60,519 nucleotides of DNA from Leeia oryzae DSM 17879. GTDB taxonomy: Bacteria; Pseudomonadota; Gammaproteobacteria; Burkholderiales; Leeiaceae. The stretch is taken from assembly GCF_000376945.1 (NCBI RefSeq), contig NZ_AQXU01000010.1, positions 1 through 60,519 on the forward strand, read 5' to 3'. The position numbers and the translations under genes are program-made. The notes under the pieces were generated by a model. That model was not told the DNA's origin. It made no database searches and saw only the letters and a program-made list of their open reading frames with translations. This document shows, one piece after another, positions 1 through 7,763 of the stretch (position 1 is the stretch's first letter; every line of letters begins with the position of its first letter).

Positions 1-443
1 TGTCGCTGCACATCATCAACGAACCGATCGAGATGCTGTACACCCCGTTCTCGATCATGATCGGCATGGTCTACTCGTACCTGCCATTCATGATCCTGCC
101 GCTGTACTCGCATCTGGTGAAGCTGGACGGACGTCTGCTGGAAGCCGCGGGTGACCTGGGTGCCAAGCCCTGGAAAACCTTCGTGGCGATCACGCTGCCG
201 TTGTCCAAAGGCGGCATCATTGCCGGCGCGATGATGGTGTTCATTCCGGCGGTGGGCGAGTACGTGATCCCGGAACTGCTGGGTGGCGGCGACTCGCTGA
301 TGATTGGTAAGAAACTGATGGACGACTTCGGTCCGAACCTTGACTGGCCAATGGCCTCTGCCGTGGCGGTGGTGATGATTCTGCTGCTGATTGCGCCGAT
401 TATCTGGTTCCATCGTTATGAAACCCGTGAGCTGAAAGGTTAG
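1..443 (+). CDS. Polyamine-type ABC transporter permease, PotH/PotB-like (5' partial)
   Basis: Inner-membrane permease subunit of a spermidine/putrescine-type ABC importer. Only the C-terminal part is present; the frame is open to the left edge. The retained part carries the EAA loop that docks on the ATPase (EAAGDLGAKPWKTF, then LPLSKGGIIAG), flanked by hydrophobic membrane segments. It ends two bases before the next permease gene, so the two are co-transcribed and presumably form a heterodimer. The ATPase gene is probably outside the window to the left. The exact substrate cannot be read from the sequence; the PotD-like binding protein at 6674-7708 is a likely partner. Confidence 0.9.
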   Translation, partial: SLHIINEPIEMLYTPFSIMIGMVYSYLPFMILPLYSHLVKLDGRLLEAAGDLGAKPWKTFVAITLPLSKGGIIAGAMMVFIPAVGEYVIPELLGGGDSLMIGKKLMDDFGPNLDWPMASAVAVVMILLLIAPIIWFHRYETRELKG

Positions 444-445
444 TC

Positions 446-1342
446 ATGAGTAACGGAAAAATGTCTCTGGGCGCCAGGACGTATCTGGGCATCGGGTTCT
501 TCTTCCTGTATGCACCGATCGTCAGCCTGATTGTGTTCTCGTTCAACCAGTCGCGACTGGTGACGGTCTGGGGCGGCTTCTCGCTGCAGTGGTATGGTGA
601 GCTGTTCAAGGATGATGCGCTGAAATCGGCGGTCGGGCTGTCGTTCAAGATTGCCCTGATGTCCTCGATTGCCGCGGTGGTGTTCGGCACCATTGCCGGT
701 CTGGTACTGGCACGCTTTGGCCGCTTCAAGGGCTCCTCGCTGTTTGCCGGGTTGATTACCGCGCCGATGGTGATGCCGGAAGTGATTGTGGGTCTGTCGA
801 TGCTGCTGCTGTTTGTGGCCTTGTCATCCACCATGAACTGCGGCATTGATGTGGCAGAAATGACCGGCATGCAGTCCCTGGGCTGTGGTGCGTTTGGCGA
901 GCGTGGCATGTTCACCATCTGGATCGGCCACACCACCTTGTGTATTGCCTATGTGGCGATCCTGATCCAGTCCCGGCTGCGGGAAATCGACAAGTCGCTG
1001 GAAGAAGCGGCGATGGATCTGGGCTGTCATCCGTTCAAGGTGTTCTTCGTGATCACCATTCCGGTGATTGCACCGGCACTGATCTCCGGCATGTTGCTGT
1101 CGTTCACGCTGTCGCTGGATGACTACGTGCTGACGGCGTTCCTGTCAGGACCTGGTTCGACCACGTTACCGCAGTGGATCTTCTCGTCGATCAAGCTGGG
1201 TCTGACGCCGAAGGTGAATGCGCTGGCGACGATCGTGGTGGTGATTGTAACGATCTTCGTGGTGTTGTCGAACCGGATGATGCTGACGGCGCAGAAGAAG
1301 CGGGACAAGGCGATGCAGGCGGCGGCCGCTGGCGGGCACTAA
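446..1342 (+). CDS. Polyamine-type ABC transporter permease, PotI/PotC-like
   Basis: Second inner-membrane permease of the same importer, 298 residues, the usual length for PotI/PotC. An N-terminal membrane anchor (about residues 14-34, YLGIGFFFLYAPIVSLIVF) is followed by further hydrophobic segments. The EAA loop is EEAAMDLGCHPFKVFFVITIP near residues 187-207, and the family-typical stretch SLDDYVLTAFLSGPG follows. It starts two bases after the PotH-like stop. A clear intrinsic terminator lies about 65 bp downstream, so this is the last gene of its operon. Substrate specificity is inferred only from the family and the neighbouring catabolic genes. Confidence 0.92.
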   Translation: MSNGKMSLGARTYLGIGFFFLYAPIVSLIVFSFNQSRLVTVWGGFSLQWYGELFKDDALKSAVGLSFKIALMSSIAAVVFGTIAGLVLARFGRFKGSSLFAGLITAPMVMPEVIVGLSMLLLFVALSSTMNCGIDVAEMTGMQSLGCGAFGERGMFTIWIGHTTLCIAYVAILIQSRLREIDKSLEEAAMDLGCHPFKVFFVITIPVIAPALISGMLLSFTLSLDDYVLTAFLSGPGSTTLPQWIFSSIKLGLTPKVNALATIVVVIVTIFVVLSNRMMLTAQKKRDKAMQAAAAGGH

Positions 1343-1408
1343 GCAAGATGCCGCAGTCACCGCAATAGCTGCAGTAACCGCAGTCACACGTTGTTGTGTC
1401 ACACAGAG

Positions 1409-1434
1409 AGCCGGCCTTGTGCCGGCTTTTTGTT
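1409..1434 (+). terminator. Intrinsic terminator after the permease operon
   Basis: A 7-bp GC-rich stem (AGCCGGC / GCCGGCT) with a 5-base loop is followed directly by TTTTGTTT. It ends the PotH/PotI transcript. Confidence 0.85.
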
Positions 1435-1553
1435 TCGGTGTACGGCCCACCATACTCCGAATTCCACCTGCACCCTGTTCCGCCGGCAGGCTATCCGCTA
1501 ACGATCTGCTTAGCGTTCATGCGTCTCGATTTTGCATTCATAAAAACGATGTA

Positions 1554-1577
1554 GATAAGATAATTTATATATTTTAT
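1554..1577 (+). promoter_or_regulatory. AT-rich element, copy A (upstream of flavin monooxygenase gene)
   Basis: A 24-bp element reads GATAAGATAA, TTTATATATT, TTAT. It matches copy B at 4089-4112 in all but three positions, in the same orientation. It lies 190 bp before the monooxygenase start, almost the same distance as copy B from the Rid-family gene. The motif CATTCATAAAA stands just upstream of A (about 1535-1545) and, in reverse complement, at the edge of B. The likely reading is a binding site for the LysR protein encoded between the two units, or a shared AT-rich upstream promoter element. This is inference from the repeat alone. Confidence 0.5.
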
Positions 1578-1766
1578 TTATTCATGCAAAAACCCTACAG
1601 TGAGGCTGTCGATGCAAGACCGGTAGAGCCCCCTCCCCAACCGGCCGCAAACGACGATATCGGCAAGACCGACAAGCGGACAGCACATTAACCGGATATC
1701 TCGCCGATCAGCACAGTCACGGGCAGAAGCTGGCGAAGATTCACGAAGCAGAAGAAGGACACAGAC

Positions 1767-3041
1767 ATGACAATTGAAAAAACCGATACGCTGGTCATTG
1801 GCGCCGGACAAGCCGGCGTGGCCATGAGCGAACACTTGAGCAAGCTGGATGTGCCGCATCTGGTACTGGAGCGCAACCGCATTGCAGAACGCTGGCGTAC
1901 AGAACGCTGGGATTCGCTGGTGTGCAACGGCCCGGCCTGGCACGACCGCTTTCCCGGTCTGGAATTCAAGGATGCCGATCCGGATGCCTTTATCCCCAAA
2001 GACCAGGTGGCTGCGTATTTCGAAGCCTATGCCAAGAAATTCAACGCGCCGATCCGCACTGGCGTAGAAGTGAAAAAAGTGGTGCGTAACGTGGGCCGTC
2101 CCGGTTTTACCATCGAAACCTCCGAAGGCACCATCGAGGCCAACCGTGTCGTCGCCGCTACCGGCCCGTTCCAGCGTCCGATCATCCCGCCCGTTGCGCC
2201 CAAGGATGATCGCCTCACGCAAATCCACTCGGCACAATATCGCAACCCCGGACAATTGCCAGAGGGTGCGGTGCTGGTGGTAGGTGCAGGCTCATCCGGC
2301 GTGCAGATTGCCGACGAGCTGCAACGTGCCGGCAAAAAAGTGTACCTATCCGTCGGCGCGCACGATCGTCCGCCACGCGCCTACCGCAACCGTGACTTCT
2401 GCTGGTGGCTGGGGGTGCTGGGCGAATGGGATGCTGCCGCCATGAAACCGGGCACCGAGCACGTCACCATCGCCGTCAGCGGTGCGCGGGGCGGCCATAC
2501 CGTGGACTTCCGCGGGCTGGCACATCAAGGCATCACGCTGGTGGGCATGACCAAATCGTTTGATGATGGCGTGGCGAGCTTCCAGCCGGACCTGGCTGAG
2601 AACATTGCCCGCGGCGATGCCAACTACCTGTCGTTGCTGGATGCGGCAGATGCCTACATCGAGCGTAATGGCCTGGACCTGCCAGAAGAACCGGAAGCCC
2701 GTAAAAAACTGCCAGACCCGGACTGCCTGACCAACCCGCTGCTGAGCCTGGATCTGGCGGCGGCAGGCGTGACTTCCATCGTCTGGGCTACCGGCTTTGC
2801 GGTGGATTACAGCTGGCTGCAGGTCAATGCGTTTGACGAAAAAGGCAAGCCGAAGCACCAGCGCGGTGTCTCCAGTGAACCAGGTGTCTACTTTGTCGGC
2901 CTGCCGTGGTTGTCCCGCCGTGGCTCTACCTTTATCTGGGGCGTATGGCACGATGCCAAGTATATTGCCGACCACATCGCCACCCAGCGCAAGTACTTTG
3001 CCTATCGGGATGCAGCGCATCGGGCCAGCACCAGCGCGTAA
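1767..3041 (+). CDS. Flavin-dependent monooxygenase-like NAD(P)/FAD oxidoreductase
   Basis: 424-residue cytoplasmic enzyme of the flavin-containing monooxygenase / YUCCA-like group. The FAD Rossmann motif is GAGQAG at residues 12-17. The second dinucleotide motif, for NAD(P)H, is GAGSSG at residues 173-178. The FMO-type stretch IHSAQYRNP lies between them, and ATGF with a short C-terminal FAD-contacting region follows. The start has a purine-rich AGAAGAAGGA sequence 7-10 bases upstream. The gene stands alone between a shared AT-rich element and a terminator, and faces the LysR gene tail to tail. It probably oxygenates the substrate imported by the adjacent ABC system; the substrate is unknown. 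Confidence 0.85.
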   Translation: MTIEKTDTLVIGAGQAGVAMSEHLSKLDVPHLVLERNRIAERWRTERWDSLVCNGPAWHDRFPGLEFKDADPDAFIPKDQVAAYFEAYAKKFNAPIRTGVEVKKVVRNVGRPGFTIETSEGTIEANRVVAATGPFQRPIIPPVAPKDDRLTQIHSAQYRNPGQLPEGAVLVVGAGSSGVQIADELQRAGKKVYLSVGAHDRPPRAYRNRDFCWWLGVLGEWDAAAMKPGTEHVTIAVSGARGGHTVDFRGLAHQGITLVGMTKSFDDGVASFQPDLAENIARGDANYLSLLDAADAYIERNGLDLPEEPEARKKLPDPDCLTNPLLSLDLAAAGVTSIVWATGFAVDYSWLQVNAFDEKGKPKHQRGVSSEPGVYFVGLPWLSRRGSTFIWGVWHDAKYIADHIATQRKYFAYRDAAHRASTSA

Positions 3042-3081
3042 TGCACCACCAATGATTTAGCAGCATCAAGCGTTTTGGCAG

Positions 3082-3132
3082 CATCCCCCCGGGTTTACCG
3101 TCCTCACCGGTAAATTCGGGGGGATGTTTTTT
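3082..3132 (+). terminator. Intrinsic terminator after the monooxygenase gene
   Basis: A long hairpin has outer arms CATCCCCCC (3082-3090) and GGGGGGATG (3118-3126), extended inward by TTTACCG / CGGTAAA. It is followed by TTTTTT at 3127-3132. The U-tract exists only on the plus strand, so it mainly ends the monooxygenase transcript. Confidence 0.85.
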
Positions 3133-3158
3133 CATCCACCCCCACCAATTGCCCAAGG

Positions 3159-4058
3159 TTAGCTGCGCCCAAAGAAGCTTCGGCACAGCGTAATGAAAGC
3201 CTCCACCCTGCGGGTCGGTTTTAAGCCTTCCGGCCATGCCAGCACCAACGACAGTGATGGCACCTCGTCGGCAATCGGCAGACAAACCAGTTCGCTGCCA
3301 TCGTAGCTCTGGTCAATGGCCGGGCGCAGGTTCAGGAAGGCATAGCCATTCTGGCTGGCCACCAGCCCGCGTACCAGTTCAAAGTTGACGGTCCGGTAGC
3401 GCACAAACGGCTCCAGCTTGCGTACCCGGAACATCGACAAAAAGTATTCGCGGCTGTGCGGCATGTCAAACAGCACCATCGGTTCTTCCACCAGCGACGC
3501 CAGCGTCACGGACGTCTGCCGGGCCAGCGGGTGCGATTTGGACAACAACACATAGGGGCGAGCCGAGAGCATCGGCTCCTTGACCAGTGCCGGCGACAAG
3601 TCCAGGTCATACAGCAAGGCCACCTCGATCTGCCCGTTGATCAGCCCGTGCTGCAGTGACTCTGTGGTGCCCTCGTTCAGGTCTACCTGTACTTCCGGAT
3701 GCTGTGCGCGCAGTGCAGACAGCAAGCCCGGCAAGAAAATCGGCGCAATGGTGGTAAAGCAACCGAGCTTGATGCTGCCTTGCAACGCCTGGCTTAGCTC
3801 GTGCGCCTGATGCGTCAGGTCTTCTGCATGGGCCAGCAGGTTTCTGGCAGAGGCAATAAAGCTTTGCCCCGCCGGGGTGACCGAAATCCCTTTGGCGTGG
3901 TGGCGGATGAAAATCTGGATACCAAAGACTTCTTCGAGCTGGGCAATGCTGTTGGAGATGCCCGGCTGCGAGGTAAACAGCGCATTGGCCGCGGCGGTTA
4001 CGCTGCCATGGTCGGCCACGGCCACCACATATTGCAACTGGCGAAGGGTGTAGTTCAT
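3159..4058 (-). CDS. LysR-family transcriptional regulator
   Basis: 299-residue DNA-binding regulator. The N-terminal winged helix-turn-helix begins MNYTLRQLQYVVAVADHGSV and continues through SQPGISNSIAQLEE. The C-terminal effector domain starts near residue 90 (GSIKLGCFTTIAPIFLPGLL). I chose the ATG at 4058 because it gives the family-typical N-terminus; an in-frame ATG six codons upstream (4076) is the alternative. The gene is divergent from the Rid-family operon, and its start is only 31 bp from AT-rich copy B, the usual layout for a LysR protein controlling its neighbour and itself. The inducer is probably the imported compound or a pathway intermediate. Confidence 0.92.
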   Translation of the reverse strand: MNYTLRQLQYVVAVADHGSVTAAANALFTSQPGISNSIAQLEEVFGIQIFIRHHAKGISVTPAGQSFIASARNLLAHAEDLTHQAHELSQALQGSIKLGCFTTIAPIFLPGLLSALRAQHPEVQVDLNEGTTESLQHGLINGQIEVALLYDLDLSPALVKEPMLSARPYVLLSKSHPLARQTSVTLASLVEEPMVLFDMPHSREYFLSMFRVRKLEPFVRYRTVNFELVRGLVASQNGYAFLNLRPAIDQSYDGSELVCLPIADEVPSLSLVLAWPEGLKPTRRVEAFITLCRSFFGRS

Positions 4059-4088
4059 GTCGGTCGCTTCATACAATTTAGTTATTCA

Positions 4089-4112
4089 GACAAGATAAAT
4101 AATATATTTTAT
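4089..4112 (+). promoter_or_regulatory. AT-rich element, copy B (between lysR and the Rid-family operon)
   Basis: The 24-bp element reads GACAAGATAA, ATAATATATT, TTAT and differs from copy A (1554-1577) at three positions. It sits in the divergent intergenic region, 31 bp from the LysR start and 200 bp from the Rid-family start. A TATACT hexamer at 4131-4136 could be a -10 element for the rightward unit, but no good -35 accompanies it. Confidence 0.5.
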
Positions 4113-4259
4113 GAATGAAATGTAGGCCCATATACTGGCCCTGTCAACCGCAAAAAGGGGGACGGCCAAAGGCACTGCAATACCGCCCTACCCGCCCGTA
4201 CCCCGCACGCAGGAAGCCGCACCAGACCTGCCGCTGACAACTGTTTAACCCGTTTTACC

Positions 4260-4287
4260 GTGGCCGGATGGTCCAGCATCCGGCCAC
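4260..4287 (+). promoter_or_regulatory. Stable hairpin in the leader of the Rid-family operon
   Basis: A perfect 11-bp inverted repeat (GTGGCCGGATG / CATCCGGCCAC) encloses a 6-base loop. It ends about 10 bases before the AGGAAA ribosome binding site (4299-4304). No U-tract follows, so it is not an intrinsic terminator. It could stabilise the transcript, modulate translation, or act as a DNA operator. Confidence 0.5.
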
Positions 4288-4312
4288 ACCCACACAACAG
4301 GAAACTCACACC

Positions 4313-4735
4313 ATGGCACACACCCGCATTCGCAAATTCAATACCAAAGAAACCTATCCGGAACAAAACCTGGATAACGACCTATGCCAGGCCGTCGTGG
4401 CCGGCAACATCGTCTTTCTGCGCGGGCAGATCGGGCAAGACCTGGATACCCGCGAGTCTGTCGGCATTGGCGACGTCACCGCACAGACCGAGCGCGCCAT
4501 GTACAACGTCAAGATGCTGCTGGAAGAATCCGGCAGCCATCTGGACCACGTCTGCAAGATCGTCATCTATCTGGTCGACCCGCGCTACCGCGAAGCCGTG
4601 TACCGCGAAGTGGGCAAATGGCTAAAAGGCGTGTACCCGGTCTCTACCGGTCTGGTGGTATCGGCCCTGGCACGCCCAGAGTGGCTGGTGGAAATCGACA
4701 TTACCGCCGTGATTCCCGAAGGATACAAGTCATGA
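4313..4735 (+). CDS. Rid-family (YjgF/YER057c/UK114) protein, non-canonical
   Basis: 140-residue protein with the Rid chorismate-mutase-like fold. Rid proteins form trimers, and canonical RidA hydrolyses reactive enamine/imine intermediates. Family signatures include GQIGQDLDTRESVGIGDVTAQ, the MYNVKMLLEESGSHLDHVCKIVIYL helix and strand (about residues 62-86), and the C-terminal VEID strand. The start at 4313 has AGGAAA 8 bases upstream. By eye, the catalytic Arg of RidA (PARS motif) is replaced here (PVSTG), which suggests a Rid4-7-type protein that may not be a general imine deaminase. Its stop overlaps the next start (ATGA), so translation is coupled with the DUF1028 gene. Confidence 0.88.
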   Translation: MAHTRIRKFNTKETYPEQNLDNDLCQAVVAGNIVFLRGQIGQDLDTRESVGIGDVTAQTERAMYNVKMLLEESGSHLDHVCKIVIYLVDPRYREAVYREVGKWLKGVYPVSTGLVVSALARPEWLVEIDITAVIPEGYKS

Positions 4736-5406
4736 CCTTCTCCATCGCCGCACGTTGCCCGGAAACCGGCATGGTCGGTGTGGCGCTGGCGTCCTCCAGC
4801 ATTTGCGTGGCCAGCCGCTGCGCCAATGTCATGGCCGGCGTCGGTGCCGCGCTCAGTCAGAACGTCACCAACCCGGTGCTCGGCCAACAGGTACTCACGC
4901 TGATGGCGCGCGGGGAATCCACAGACCGCATCATCGACATCCTCAAAGCCGAAGAACCGTTCATTGAGTGGCGACAACTGGTGATGGTACCGCTCAAGGG
5001 CCAGCCGGCCATTTTCAGCGGCAACAAGGCGCTGGGCGTGTATGGCGCAGCCATCGGCATCCACTCGGCCGCCGCCGGTAACTTGCTGGCGACCTCTGAG
5101 TTGCCGCAGATCATGGTCGATGCCTTTGAGTCGGCCAGTGGCAGCTTGCCAGAACGCCTGCTCGCCGCCATGCAGGCCGCCGTCGCCGCCGGTGGCGAGG
5201 CCGGCCCCATCCATGCTGCCGGGCTCAAGGTAGCCGACCAGCAATCCTGGCCGGTGGTCGACCTGCGCGTGGACTGGGCAGATGAAGACCCGATTGGCGC
5301 CCTCAGCCGCCTATGGCAAATGTACCAGCCGCAAATGCAAGACTACATCACCCGGGCGATCAACCCCGCCAGCGCACCCAGCTACGGTGTGCCGGGTGAT
5401 CTGTAA
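4732..5406 (+). CDS. DUF1028 family Ntn-hydrolase-like protein
   Basis: 224-residue protein that begins MTFSIAARCPETGMVGVALA, the typical DUF1028 opening. DUF1028 is grouped with N-terminal-nucleophile-hydrolase-like folds. The glycine- and alanine-rich core (ASSSICVASRCANVMAGVGA, then NVTNPVLGQQ) and the late PIGALSRLWQMYQP segment are family-like. It overlaps the Rid-family gene by 4 bp and is followed 10 bp later by an ArgE-like deacylase. That context suggests amide or carbamoyl hydrolysis in catabolism of an amino-acid-like substrate. The function is inferred only. Confidence 0.8.
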   Translation: MTFSIAARCPETGMVGVALASSSICVASRCANVMAGVGAALSQNVTNPVLGQQVLTLMARGESTDRIIDILKAEEPFIEWRQLVMVPLKGQPAIFSGNKALGVYGAAIGIHSAAAGNLLATSELPQIMVDAFESASGSLPERLLAAMQAAVAAGGEAGPIHAAGLKVADQQSWPVVDLRVDWADEDPIGALSRLWQMYQPQMQDYITRAINPASAPSYGVPGDL

Positions 5407-5416
5407 AGGAAGCCGC

Positions 5417-6574
5417 ATGTCTACCCTCCACCTGCTAGAGACACTGGTAGCCTTTGACACCACCAGTCGCCTGTCCAACCTGGCGCTGATCCATTATGTA
5501 CGTGATTACCTGGCCGGGTTTGGTATCGACAGCGCGCTGGTAGAAGACGCTACCGGCAAAAAAGCCAACCTGTATGCCACCATCGGCCCCAAAGACCGGC
5601 CCGGCGTGATGCTGGCCGGACATACCGACGTGGTACCGGTAGACGGCCAGACCTGGCAAAGCCCGCCATTTGCGCTGGATATCCGCGAGGAACGCGCCTA
5701 TGGCCGTGGCTCGGCCGACATGAAAGGCTTTATCGCCTCGGTACTGGCGGCCGTACCGGCGCTGGTCAACCAACCGCTGCATACCCCGGTGCACATTGCA
5801 CTGACCTACGACGAAGAAATCGGCTGCATCGGCGTACGCCGCTTGCTGGATGTACTGGGTGACATTTCCACCCTGCCCGCCATGTGCATCGTGGGCGAGC
5901 CTACCTCCATGCGGGTAGTCGCAGAGCATAAGGGCAAAGCGGCATTCCGGGTCAAAGTCACCGGGCTGGAAGGTCATTCCAGCAACCCCGCCAAAGGGGT
6001 GAATGCCGTGACCAACGCCGCCCGTCTGGTGGCGTTCATCGACCAGCTGGCCCGCAGCAAAGCCCAGTCCGGCCCGTTCGACCCGCTCTACGAAGTGCCA
6101 TACACCACCCTGCATGTCGGCACCATCTCGGGCGGCACGGCGCTCAACATCATCCCGGCCGACTGTACGTTTGACTTCGAAATCCGTTATCTGCCGGCAG
6201 ACAATCCGGCAGATCTGATCAACGACATCAAGGCATACGCCAGCGCACTCGAAGCTGACATGCAGCGCACCAGCCCGGACGCCAGCATCACCTTTACCGA
6301 GCGCAGCACCTACCCCGGCCTGTGTACCCCGCCAGATGCCCAGGTGGTCCGGTTTGTGCAAACCCTGCTGGACGACCAGACCCCGCCGGGCAAGATCGCA
6401 TTTGGCACCGAAGGCGGTTTGTATTCTGAAGCCTGCGGCATCCCGACCGTTGTGTGTGGCCCAGGCAATATTGCCCAGGCGCACCAGCCGGACGAATGGA
6501 TTGCCCTCTCTGAACTGGCCCGTTGCGACCACATGATGCAGCAACTGGTCAACGCATTACGCAGCACGTTGTAA
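5417..6574 (+). CDS. M20-family deacylase, acetylornithine deacetylase (ArgE)-like
   Basis: 385-residue zinc-dependent amidohydrolase of the ArgE/DapE/ACY1 (M20) family. Metal-ligand motifs are AGHTDVVP (His69, Asp71), GRGSADMKG (Asp101), YDEEIGC (Glu133 catalytic base, Glu134) and GEPT (Glu161). A late histidine occurs in QAHQPDEW near the C-terminus. The start at 5417 has AAAGGA 6 bases upstream; an in-frame start inside the DUF1028 gene is much less likely. Being third in the Rid/DUF1028 operon, it more likely removes an N-acyl group from a catabolic intermediate than serves arginine synthesis, but a biosynthetic ArgE role cannot be excluded. Confidence 0.88.
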   Translation: MSTLHLLETLVAFDTTSRLSNLALIHYVRDYLAGFGIDSALVEDATGKKANLYATIGPKDRPGVMLAGHTDVVPVDGQTWQSPPFALDIREERAYGRGSADMKGFIASVLAAVPALVNQPLHTPVHIALTYDEEIGCIGVRRLLDVLGDISTLPAMCIVGEPTSMRVVAEHKGKAAFRVKVTGLEGHSSNPAKGVNAVTNAARLVAFIDQLARSKAQSGPFDPLYEVPYTTLHVGTISGGTALNIIPADCTFDFEIRYLPADNPADLINDIKAYASALEADMQRTSPDASITFTERSTYPGLCTPPDAQVVRFVQTLLDDQTPPGKIAFGTEGGLYSEACGIPTVVCGPGNIAQAHQPDEWIALSELARCDHMMQQLVNALRSTL

Positions 6575-6673
6575 AGCCGTACCGCAGCAAGCAGTAACGC
6601 AAGTCAAACCAAAAAAAGTCACAACACCTCAGTCACACACAGGCAGTAACTTTTATACAGGAGAGTGCAAATC

Positions 6674-7708
6674 ATGGTGACAACTACAAAACGGACGCTG
6701 GTCAGTGCATGTATCGCGGCAATGGCGATGCCCGCCTTTGCCAAAGACATCACCGTTATCTCGTTTGGCGGCGCCAACAAAGACGCGCAGACCAAGGCCT
6801 ATTACGAACCCATCAAGGCGCAAGGCATCAATGTCGTGGCGGCCGAATACAACGGCGAAATGGCCAAAGTCAAAGCCATGGTCGACACCAAGAGCGTGTC
6901 CTGGGATGTGGTCGAGGTGGAATCCCCGGAGCTGGCCCGGGGCTGTGATGAAGGGCTGTTCGAAAAACTCGACATGAAAAAAATCGGCAATGCGGCCGAC
7001 TTTGTGCCGGGCGGTGTACAACAGTGTGGTGTGGGGCTGTACGTATGGTCTACCGCACTGGCCTATAACGCCGACAAACTGAAGCAGGCGCCCAAATCCT
7101 GGGCCGACTTCTGGGATGTCAAAACCTACCCGGGCAAACGCGCGCTCAGAAAAGGTGCCAAGTATACGCTGGAAATCGCGCTGCTGGCCGATGGTGTACC
7201 TAACAAGGATGTCTATAAAGTCCTGGCCACGCCCAAAGGCGTAGAACGTGCCTTCAAGAAGCTTGACCAGCTCAAACCCAATATCCAGTGGTGGGAAGCC
7301 GGTGCCCAGCCGCCCCAGTTCCTGGCCTCTGGCGATGTGGTGATGAGCTCGGCCTATAATGGCCGGATTGCCGCCGCATCAAAAGAAGGCAAGAACCTGA
7401 AAGTGGTCTGGAACCAGAGCATTTATGACCTGGACTACTGGGCCATCCCCAAAGGCACACCTAACAAGGACGATGCACTGAAGTTCATCGCCTTCGCCAG
7501 CAAAGCCGCCAACCAGAAGGTCTATTCAGAAACCATTCCTTACGGCCCGTCCAACAAGAAAGCCATTCCCTTGTTGTCAGCCGCCGTCGCGGCCGATCTG
7601 CCAACCGCCCCGAAAAATATGCAGAACGCACTGGCCATGAACACCCTGTTCTGGGCAGATTACGGCGAATCTCTGGAACAGCGCTTTAATGCCTGGGCCT
7701 CGAAATAA
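6674..7708 (+). CDS. PotD-like periplasmic substrate-binding protein
   Basis: 344-residue extracellular solute-binding protein, family 1 (polyamine/iron group). A signal peptide (KR, hydrophobic core, cut after AFA near residue 23) precedes the mature start KDITVISFGGANKDAQ. The PotD-like interior includes VWSTALAYNADKL, SWADFWDVKTYPGKRAL and YDLDYWAIPKGTPNKDDALKF. AGGAGAG precedes the ATG by 8 bases; an in-frame GTG three codons upstream is inside that ribosome binding site. It is the last gene of the Rid/DUF1028/ArgE operon. It probably delivers the substrate to the permeases at 1-1342, making a split ABC system. Confidence 0.9.
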   Translation: MVTTTKRTLVSACIAAMAMPAFAKDITVISFGGANKDAQTKAYYEPIKAQGINVVAAEYNGEMAKVKAMVDTKSVSWDVVEVESPELARGCDEGLFEKLDMKKIGNAADFVPGGVQQCGVGLYVWSTALAYNADKLKQAPKSWADFWDVKTYPGKRALRKGAKYTLEIALLADGVPNKDVYKVLATPKGVERAFKKLDQLKPNIQWWEAGAQPPQFLASGDVVMSSAYNGRIAAASKEGKNLKVVWNQSIYDLDYWAIPKGTPNKDDALKFIAFASKAANQKVYSETIPYGPSNKKAIPLLSAAVAADLPTAPKNMQNALAMNTLFWADYGESLEQRFNAWASK

Positions 7709-7722
7709 ACCAGCAAATCTTG

Positions 7723-7759
7723 ATGGATCAATGACTTACCCAATACTGGATTGATCCAT
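7723..7759. repeat. Inverted repeat downstream of the binding-protein gene
   Basis: A perfect 10-bp inverted repeat (ATGGATCAAT at 7723-7732, ATTGATCCAT at 7750-7759) has a 17-base spacer. It lies just before the stronger terminator hairpin. It could be an extra 3' mRNA stem or a regulatory site; nothing more is visible. Confidence 0.4.
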
Positions 7760-7763
7760 ACAA

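Larger units (their letters stand above)
1343..1766 (+). other. Intergenic region with terminator and AT-rich promoter block
   Basis: 424 bp without a convincing gene. Near 1350-1388 there is a short imperfect repeat (CCGCAGTCAC occurs twice), then a terminator at 1409-1434. A very AT-rich block follows at about 1530-1590, holding the element repeated upstream of the ridA operon. Downstream is a GC-rich leader of roughly 180 bp before the monooxygenase gene. A 90-codon open frame at 1419-1691 has no ribosome binding site or recognisable domain and was not called. Confidence 0.6.

Noticed and set aside
1419-1691. 90-codon open frame in the gap before the monooxygenase gene
   Set aside because: It starts inside a terminator, crosses the AT-rich promoter block and has no ribosome binding site or domain.
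3082-3132. Terminator for the LysR gene
   Set aside because: The U-tract exists only on the plus strand, so it fits the monooxygenase gene; the LysR stop has no evident minus-strand signal.
5435-6544. 369-codon open frame antisense to the ArgE-like gene
   Set aside because: Composition is typical of a mirror frame of a GC-rich gene, with no recognisable domain. The same applies to long antisense frames over the kinase, lysS, the aldehyde dehydrogenase and relA.
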